Part shown: one piece after another, positions 57,701-64,000 of the stretch
Numbering within the stretch: position 1 is the stretch's first letter
Layout: each line of letters begins with the position of its first letter
DNA from: Brachycybe producta
Lineage: Eukaryota; Arthropoda; Diplopoda; Playtdesmida; Andrognathidae
Direction: 5' to 3'
DNA length: 64,000 nt
Assembly (NCBI GenBank): GCA_036925085.1
Contig: JAUPFP010000002.1
Span: forward strand, 13,672,100 to 13,736,099
Position numbers and translations under genes: made by a program
Notes under the pieces: generated by a model
Database searches by the model: none
What the model was told of the DNA's origin: nothing
Seen by the model: the letters and a program-made list of their open reading frames with translations, nothing else

Positions 57701-60700
57701 TACTGTTATTGTTCATTTAACATAATCTTGTACCGATTGCATTGCAGTCTCTTCCGTCTCCTTCGTATCCTTCATTACAGATGCAGACGTGAGTGTTTTG
57801 AACACGATCATGAAGACACTGACCATGAATTGAACAAATATCAACTTGATCGCAAGTTACGTCTGTAATAGAACGATAAAAAACGTTTACAAATAGAAGG
57901 GGTTCGTAAATATAACATGTTTGCTATTACCCAATGGACTGCAGGTGAACCCATCTCCATCGTAACCAGCGTTACAACGACAAACGTATTTTCCATCCGT
58001 TGATTCGAAGGCGCAATGAGCGTGTGGATGACAGTTGTTTAATATGTTACAGCTTACGTCATCTGAAAAATAAACATTTCGCTCATTCATATCTTCATCG
58101 CACGTTTCTTTCTCAATACGAACCATCGTCTTCGATGCAGATGTATCCGTCGCCACGCCAACCTGCCAAACAGCGACAAACGTGTTGCTGTTCCGATTCG
58201 ATAGTTACGCATTCTGCATTCGGATCGCATATTTCTGGTTGTAAAATACAGTCTTGACCTACAACAACGAAAAGTACGAAAAAAGATTGAATCCTTTCTA
58301 CTTGAACGGCACTTGTTAAGGAATCGTTTTATACTCTGATCCTGAATTGGTTCGCATTGGATGCCGTTGCCACGAAAACCTTCTTTGCATCGGCATTCTA
58401 AGACTTGAGATGGACCTACGGTAACGCATTCGGCATCTGCATGACATTGTAAGTCTTCGCAACTTAAAGTTTCTGAAGGAATTAAACGGGTTTTTCGTTA
58501 TGAATTTTTACGGTGCGGAACGTTTTGTGTTACTGTACTTTTACAGCTGGTTCCATCTCCAGTGTAACCGGCTAAACAAGTGCATCGGAAAGATCCTAAC
58601 TGATTGATGCATTCGGCAAATGCGTGACAATTATCTTTGCCCGTTGTGCATTCGTTAATATCTGCAATGTAAGTAAAATAACAATAAATCACTTAAAAGT
58701 TTGACTTGCTCCTGAAAGCCGTCTTAAATGTTATGGCTGCGACTCCCTGCATTTCTCTTGTGTATTACATTATTACCCCGAAAGTGTACATTGAATATCA
58801 TAAACGGAGCTTTGCTTTAATTAACATGGTTGTGATTTCACTGCATGACAATTAAAGTAGCAACCCTTGAACTGTACGTTGAGTAGCATTGCCCCTCACA
58901 GGCACTTTGAATAACACGGTCGTAACTTCACTGCATGACATGTATGCTTTTTGATATTGGCCCCCAATAGCAACTTGAAGGAACTTCACTGCATGACAAT
59001 TCTCCATTATGTAATTACCCCTGAACTCTACATTGCGTAACATGTTTTGCTGCTTCACTGCGGTACATTTGTGTATTGTAAAATCCCAGCAAAGTTTATT
59101 TTTTTTATTTAATATATATTGAATATAATTGAATTGAATGAATAAATTTATTAACCAATGCATGTTGCTCTTTCGCCGTTGACGTCATCTTCAAAGTAGT
59201 ATTCATATCCAGGATTACAAATACATCGAAAAGTATCTCCCTCGACGATGCAAGAGCTATTTGGTCCACACTGTTGGCGCCCTTCCTTACAGGGATCATC
59301 AGCTAAAAAAAATTGCACAATTAATTAGTTTTGATTTTGCATATTGTCAGTTTAGCCTCGCATGCCCCATTTTGCTCGCTCACTTCCGAGAGTAGACATT
59401 TTGTTGGTGTTCGCGTAACGAACGATCTTTTCTGCTGTGTCGTAAGTGATAAAGTTTCGAGCGACCCTCAATCGTAGAGTGTCCGTTTCGGTGTCTCTAG
59501 GACTGTGCTCACACTCGTCAAATGTAATGATTTGATCTTGTTTATATGGCGTTTCCACATTGTTTCCATCTAACTTAAAAGTGTGCGTTGTCTGAGAACG
59601 AATCATTCCGGGTAAAACTCGGTTGTATTCTTCGTAATAATCGTCCATTTCCAGTTGAGAGTCTGTTGGAACGATCGGAACCGTTCCTCGGATGTCAGTC
59701 TGGACTCTCAGATAGTTAAAAGCATCAACTCCAGTAAACTGTTGTTTAATTTGGACTTGATGTCCAGTTTGTGGAAATTCAATGTCCACTGTACGATTGA
59801 AAACGCCTCCTGAAAACACAAAGTTAAAAATGTATTCAATACATTATATCCCAGAGATCGTTTAAAATAAAATATCTCAGAAATTATAACTGCAATGCAT
59901 TTAAAATTTCAGATGATGATTCTTAGCAACATTTCAAAATGAAGGTAAGGTGTACACAAAAATTAAACAAATTTATAATGTTAATGATTTTTAAAAATTG
60001 AGGTTTAAATAGTATTTTTAAGGTTTATTTCTAATCAAATTTAATTCCAATTTCGCGCTTGTTTTTAGCGATGGGGGAAGTGCGATTTGGCAACACTGTT
60101 TCACCGGAAGTGTCTCGTCAGACATCTTGTTCGATTGCGTCATTTTTTTTTTTTCCCGCCACGTGTTTCTCACCTGTCAGTTGGAATCCGTTCTTTGCTT
60201 TTCCTTTTGGAACACCAAAAAGCCATCCAATAATTCCACCGATTGTATTTAAAGATTGAACGTCGAAGCCGATATTTGGAGAGATTTTAGAGACGGCTGT
60301 GTATTGTCTTCCGTCGGAAACGACCACGTACGAATGGAGATCGATTTCACCGATTTCGGCGCCGTTCAAAATACCAGTTACTTTTCCGTTCACACGTTGT
60401 GGTTCATCTGTAACAAACACTTTTCTTTTTAATTATAAACTATCAGAACCATGCGCAGATTTGCAAATAACTGCATGAAACAGGTGAAATCCAAAGGAAA
60501 AAAACAAACTTAAAACTGCGAACATTTGCTAGAAACTTGCAAGAAACAGTAAAAATTTGCAAGAAAATGTCCAAATCTATAAGATACGTGCAAAAAAAAC
60601 GTTACAGAAAACGTTTACAGTAGAAATTTGCAGATGAATTGTAAAAAAAGTTCTTATAAATTATGCAGAACATAATGGAGAAATTGCAGTTAAAACTGCA

Positions 60701-62369
60701 AGGTTTGATGAGTTTCATTTCAATTATTTTTGTAAGTTTCCTTATAATGTAAAGTGTGAGTCTCATATACTGACCGTTAGCCAAGCATGTCTGTCCGTTT
60801 CCGAAGTGTCCCGAGTCACACTCGCAACAGAATCCGGTCTCGTAATCAACGCAACGGGCGTTCGTGTGACAAAGTGCCGCTAATTGAGCACATGTCTGCG
60901 ATTTACTAAAGTACGCCTCTCCTATAACCAACATAAACAATTAAATAATCGTGTTTCTTAGGTGTCAGTTACGGGTTAATCACCGATGTTTTGATCCGCA
61001 CTGCCAACGTTTTCTCCAGGCGCCAATTTTCCGATGTGATAAAACCAAACTCCGGGAGTTCCAACATTTGACAACCTTCAAAAGAAAGAACTTGCTGTTC
61101 GTATCTGATTAGAGGTTTTTGGTAAGTTGTTTTTTTTTTTTTTACTTATTTAGATTTCTTGCATGATCCGAACCGGACCCATGTAACGTATACATTCGTT
61201 CATCTCCGGACATAAATGCAGCTTGAGCTTTTGCATCCGGTAATCCTGGTGTTTTCCCTTCACTTTGTATCCATTGTATACCGTTATCAGCGTAAAGTAT
61301 TTGAGCGTAACTGTTTTCACCATCAGTAATTAAAACCACTTGAAATGTATTTCCCTGTGTTGCAAAAATGAAAAATTAGTTATGGTTCTCAATAAATAGG
61401 TCACGAGCCGACTCTATCGTCGGATTCACTTCTTATTTCATTAGTTTGCAGGCCGCTTGTTGAGAATCTTCCTTTTAAATTTGGCGGCATTCGTATAGTA
61501 TACAAGTGACATGACGTCACGTTTTTGTATCAACATGTTTTACATGTGCTGTGTTTTACCTTAGACTAGAAGAAGAAAATAGCTTTTTATTGCTCTCTAG
61601 ACACCAATGTGACTAGCCGACAAGCGACTCAGAATACAAATCAATGTCTAAGGTTTTACAACACATGTGCTATATCAGCGCCATATTAGGTAACCAACTG
61701 GTTCAGTTATTCTTGGTTCAGATATTCATGCGCTTTGCTTCAAAATAGTACTCGGTATGAGTTATTCGTGTCTTTATTTTCCTGATAATGGTTTTTTTTT
61801 TAGATTTTGGAGTGTTTAACTGAAGCGTCGTTGTGTCAACGTTACCCAATGCGGGTTTTTTTATGTACACGACGTCAAATTCTGATGCACAAAAAGGGCC
61901 AACTAATATGGCGAACTTTATATTTATATTTTGCAGTTTAGGCGCCATATTGCTTAATAAAGCATATAATTGTGCTTCAAATGTGTGACACATTGATGAC
62001 TGCTCATGTCTGTACACACCTTGTCAGTCTTGTTATTGTAATATCCAACATCGTGCCAAGTTGCGACGAACGCACTTTTTGCCTGAAATTCTTGTGCGTA
62101 CGAAAAGTGTTTTCGGATTTCTTCAGTTATTAACAGAAGCAATGGTTCTTCATCTATTTCCCTTTTGAAAAGAAAACAAGAATACCGTGAGTTTTATTTA
62201 GTTTTTTTTTTAGAAGCTTATTATGTTGGTACTCGTAGAAAATGTCGCCGCGCCCTCTGGCGTCGACATCTGAATACAGAGCTGCAATTACAGGGTAATT
62301 CATTGGAAATTGAATATTGTAGAAACTTGGAATTTCAGTTAGAAATGAAAGCATTCCATTCATATTGAC
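54744..62369 (-). CDS. NID: Nidogen (entactin), N-terminus incomplete
   Basis: Basement-membrane glycoprotein bridging laminin and type IV collagen. Twenty-two exons on the minus strand, 1221 codons: 62369-62233, 62161-62020, 61354-61146, 61075-60984, 60921-60775, 60407-60174, 59809-59384, 59302-59156, 58661-58539, 58472-58335, 58258-58124, 58062-57931, 57862-57734, 57665-57522, 57453-57233, 56810-56651, 56583-56344, 56276-56099, 55517-55360, 55284-55161, 55078-54960, 54874-54744. Domains in order: NIDO ([36 protein letters not shown]), one EGF ([18 protein letters not shown]), G2F beta-barrel ([53 protein letters not shown]), ten EGF-like repeats (the second DINECTTG.. calcium-binding), a YWTD/LDL-receptor propeller ([43 protein letters not shown]) and a final EGF ([14 protein letters not shown]). 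No thyroglobulin domain is present. The signal peptide and first NIDO exon(s) lie upstream. Confidence 0.96.
55860..56040. repeat. Family A/B hybrid palindrome in a nidogen intron
   Basis: TTAGAAACTAGAAGGGTAGC on the left but a family B-like inner part (TTTTCATGACGATATCTTTA) and right arm (CGTTAATTCTTCTAATTTCT). Confidence 0.55.
56905..57125. repeat. Family A palindrome in a nidogen intron
   Basis: TGTTAGAAACTAGAATGGTA, TGATATCTTTCAAAATAAAC and its inverse, then AGTGATTGAGCTACCCTTCT. A family B right arm (TTACTCTTCTAGTTTC) follows directly. Confidence 0.75.
58760..59080. repeat. Decayed tandem repeat in a nidogen intron
   Basis: CTTCACTGCATGACA-type units begin near 58837, 58927, 58985 and 59053. 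Each is preceded by a TACATTGAATAACA-like segment (ACGTTGAGTAGCAT, ACTTTGAATAACAC, ACATTGCGTAACAT). Unit length drifts between about 58 and 90 bases. Confidence 0.65.
60465..60680. repeat. Degenerate TTGCAAGAAAC repeats in a nidogen intron
   Basis: GAAACTTGCAAGAAACAGTA, AAATTTGCAAGAAAATG, ACGTGCAAAAAAAACG and AGAAATTTGCAGATG recur at about 20-50-base intervals, as in WDR43 intron 1. Confidence 0.4.
61540..61675. repeat. Inverted repeat in nidogen intron 2
   Basis: ATGTGCTGTGTTTTACCTTA (about 61552) faces TAAGGTTTTACAACACATGT (about 61649) across about 77 bases. The 666-nt host intron (61355-62019) has no exon-like sequence. Confidence 0.6.
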
Positions 62370-62499
62370 CTGAAAATGAATGGAAAACACAATTAGTTTT
62401 TCTTCTTTTTAAATAAAAAATGGTGATTTGCAATAATAATGCAATAATTTGCAATTATATTATTTTTAGGAAGCAACAATGAAAAATAAAAATTGAAAT

Positions 62500-62850
62500 T
62501 TTGTTAGAAACTAGAATAGTAAACGATTATAATTGCTAGAATGATGATATATGGTCTTATATTTTAAAATAAACTTTTCATGGCAGTTTTTGTAATTAAT
62601 CGAATTAGTGTGTCTTTGCAAAACGGTTTATTAGCATGACCGCGTTGACTGTTCTAGTTTTTAATAAACTTTGTGATATTTTTTTTAAATTTTCATGAAG
62701 ATAATATATCTTTTAAAATAAACATTTTTATTTTTTAAGAATCAAGTTCAAATTGCCATAAAACGTCTTCTTTTTGAAAGATATTTTCATGAAAAAGTGC
62801 TCTTCTTAAGCATATAGTTGGATACTATTCTAGTTTTCTGAAGAAAAGAA
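62500..62850. repeat. Family B palindrome(s)
   Basis: TTAGAAACTAGAATAGTAAA at the left; TTGACTGTTCTAGTTTTTAA and GATACTATTCTAGTTTTCTG are two possible right arms. The internal boxes TTTTAAAATAAACTTTTCAT and TCTTTTTGAAAGATATTTTC are kept. Probably two overlapping copies. Confidence 0.6.
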
Positions 62851-63626
62851 AAAGTTTTAACTGTGAAATTGTGAACCACGGTATTATATTTTTTGTGTTG
62901 GAATTATTGGATGGGGGAGTTAGTGACCCCCCCCCCCCCACCTTTTGGTGGGTGGGCGCAAAATGAAACTCCCTCCCTCCCAACCAATAAACCAAACTGA
63001 AACTCCGAAATAAGTGACATTTCTAATTTGATAGCCCTGGGAAAATGTAATTCTATCTGGATGTTGTACAAAGCTCGAATGTCATTGTACACATTTTGAC
63101 TATTTTCACTCAACCTTTGACCTCTTCTCTTCTTTTTTTTTCAGACGCATTTTCTTTCTTTTTTTGTAGGGTTAAAAACTGAAGGTTTTCCTTCTTCTTC
63201 ATCTATATTCAATAAGATGGCAATTACGCATTTTTCTTTAAAATGTTTAAAATGGCGAAAATTTAATCAGATTTCATATTTAGGACATGGTTAAAAAATT
63301 ATCTTCTTGTTTACAATTTTTTTCTTCTTAATGTTTCAAAAGGGTTAATTTTTAGATTAATTGGTTCCTTATAATAAAAACGACTCATTTTCATTCATAT
63401 TTGAAACATTTTTATAGTTTTCATGGTTGAGATGGTGTTATTTTTTCCAAACGGGGGATAAAAAGAGAAAAATATGGGGTTAATTACTGGAAGAAGTCTC
63501 TAAAAGGATTTAATCATAAATTAGAATTATTTATTTTTTGGCGTTTTATTAAAACATTTCTGGAAAACACTGGTTAAAACGCTAAAATAGAACAACCAAA
63601 TTTAAAAAAAAAATAATGTGATTAAC

Positions 63627-63678
63627 CTTATCTGAAAAAGGACCTTCTTGTAAATTCTTATGATTCCTCTGGAAACTA
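63627..63678 (-). CDS. Candidate upstream nidogen exon
   Basis: On the minus strand an acceptor (GAATTTCAG) precedes 52 bases encoding SFQRNHKNLQEGPFSDK, followed by a GT donor. It leaves in phase 0, as the first certain NIDO exon requires (GTC AAT ATG). The peptide is not clearly like the expected start of a NIDO domain, so this may be chance. If real, further exons and the signal peptide lie beyond the window. Confidence 0.25.
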
Positions 63679-63771
63679 CTGAAATTCAATAGAGGTCCCA
63701 ACAAGAGTTAAAGTAAGGCCCCCCCCCCACCTCCTCTTACCCTCTTCTACTTTACTTTTAATATAAATATA

Positions 63772-64000
63772 TACAGGGTGTCACAACAGTTCGTTCTCAT
63801 AAAGAAAATGATGTGCACATAGATATGATTATTAAGAGATTTGTTAAAACAAAACAAAAAAACAATAGAAGACGTGTCACTAGCCCACAAAACTTTATAG
63901 TGAATCCACTAAGTTCATAAGGTCCGCAAAGCTTATGAGGCTCTCACAAGTCCGATGGACTTGTTTCATCAAATTTCTGGCCCAGTTCATGGGCAGAATT
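63772..64000 (-). mobile_element. Possible end of a mariner/IS630-like element
   Basis: TACAGGGTGTCACAACAG resembles the TA-CAGGGTGTCCCAAAA-type terminus of mariner-related transposons. On the minus strand a frame open from the window edge runs about 34 codons (LPMNWARNLMKQVHRTCESL...) to a stop near 63897. That would fit a transposase C-terminus if the element enters from the right. Too short to confirm. Confidence 0.35.

Larger units (their letters stand above)
62370..64000. other. Nidogen upstream intron(s) and right window edge
   Basis: Non-coding DNA apart from one candidate exon (63627-63678). It holds a family B-like palindrome (62500-62850), a poly-C run at about 62926-62940 and the possible end of a mariner-type element at 63772. 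Confidence 0.5.

Noticed and set aside
59352..59383. Non-canonical GC donor after KWGMRG for the nidogen G2F exon
   Set aside because: A standard donor (A|GTGAGC at 59383) lies 32 bases earlier in the frame and joins correctly to the next EGF exon.
1..64000. CRISPR arrays, operons or bacterial insertion sequences
   Set aside because: Spliced eukaryotic genes throughout; the repeats are inverted-arm elements and simple repeats, not regularly spaced direct repeats.

Overview
The window is animal nuclear DNA. It is AT-rich, and most coding exons are separated by short introns of about 60-100 nt with GT..AG ends. The products are animal-specific or eukaryotic: a Rho GTPase-activating protein, a SOCS5-type SH2/SOCS-box protein, a stum/SPEC3-type membrane protein and nidogen, a basement-membrane protein. 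An invertebrate fits the short introns and the many short palindromic elements. I cannot place it in a phylum from this sequence.

Layout. 3.5-7.8 kb (+): an ARHGAP11A-like RhoGAP gene (8 exons, 987 aa). 9.5-10.7 kb (+): an unrecognised acidic protein. 12.0-13.3 kb (+): RRP15, 5 exons. 14.5-19.0 kb (+): WDR43/UTP5, 16 exons. 19.3-26.2 kb (-): WDHD1/AND-1, 20 exons, convergent with WDR43. 28.4-29.7 kb (+): an intronless SOCS5/SOCS4-type gene. 29.7-42.7 kb: no gene found, full of small mobile-element remnants. 42.7-46.0 kb (-): a stum gene with 3 coding exons. 46.0-51.3 kb: no gene found. 51.3-53.9 kb (+): RTRAF (hCLE/C14orf166), 8 exons. 54.7-62.4 kb (-): nidogen, 22 exons found. The nidogen amino-terminus lies in or beyond the last 1.6 kb, where one candidate exon is noted. 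I built the exon models by hand from reading frame, splice sites and family similarity, and the phases close in every model.

The genes do not form one pathway. RRP15 (60S maturation) and WDR43 (small-subunit processome) are adjacent and co-oriented, and both act in the nucleolus. WDHD1 acts at replication forks. ARHGAP11A-type proteins act on RhoA in cell division. SOCS5 acts in cytokine/EGF receptor signalling, stum in mechanosensory neurons and nidogen in the basement membrane.

The striking feature is non-coding. Several families of palindromic, hairpin-forming short elements fill introns and intergenic DNA. The largest has more than 25 full or half copies, with the arm motif CTAGAAGGGTAGCTCAATCA and an inner box ATCTTTCAAAATAAACTTTT. 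Other families share a hAT-like arm, a paired TGACGTCA (CRE) core, or a short 5' hairpin with GT repeats. Introns carrying such elements are several times longer than those without.
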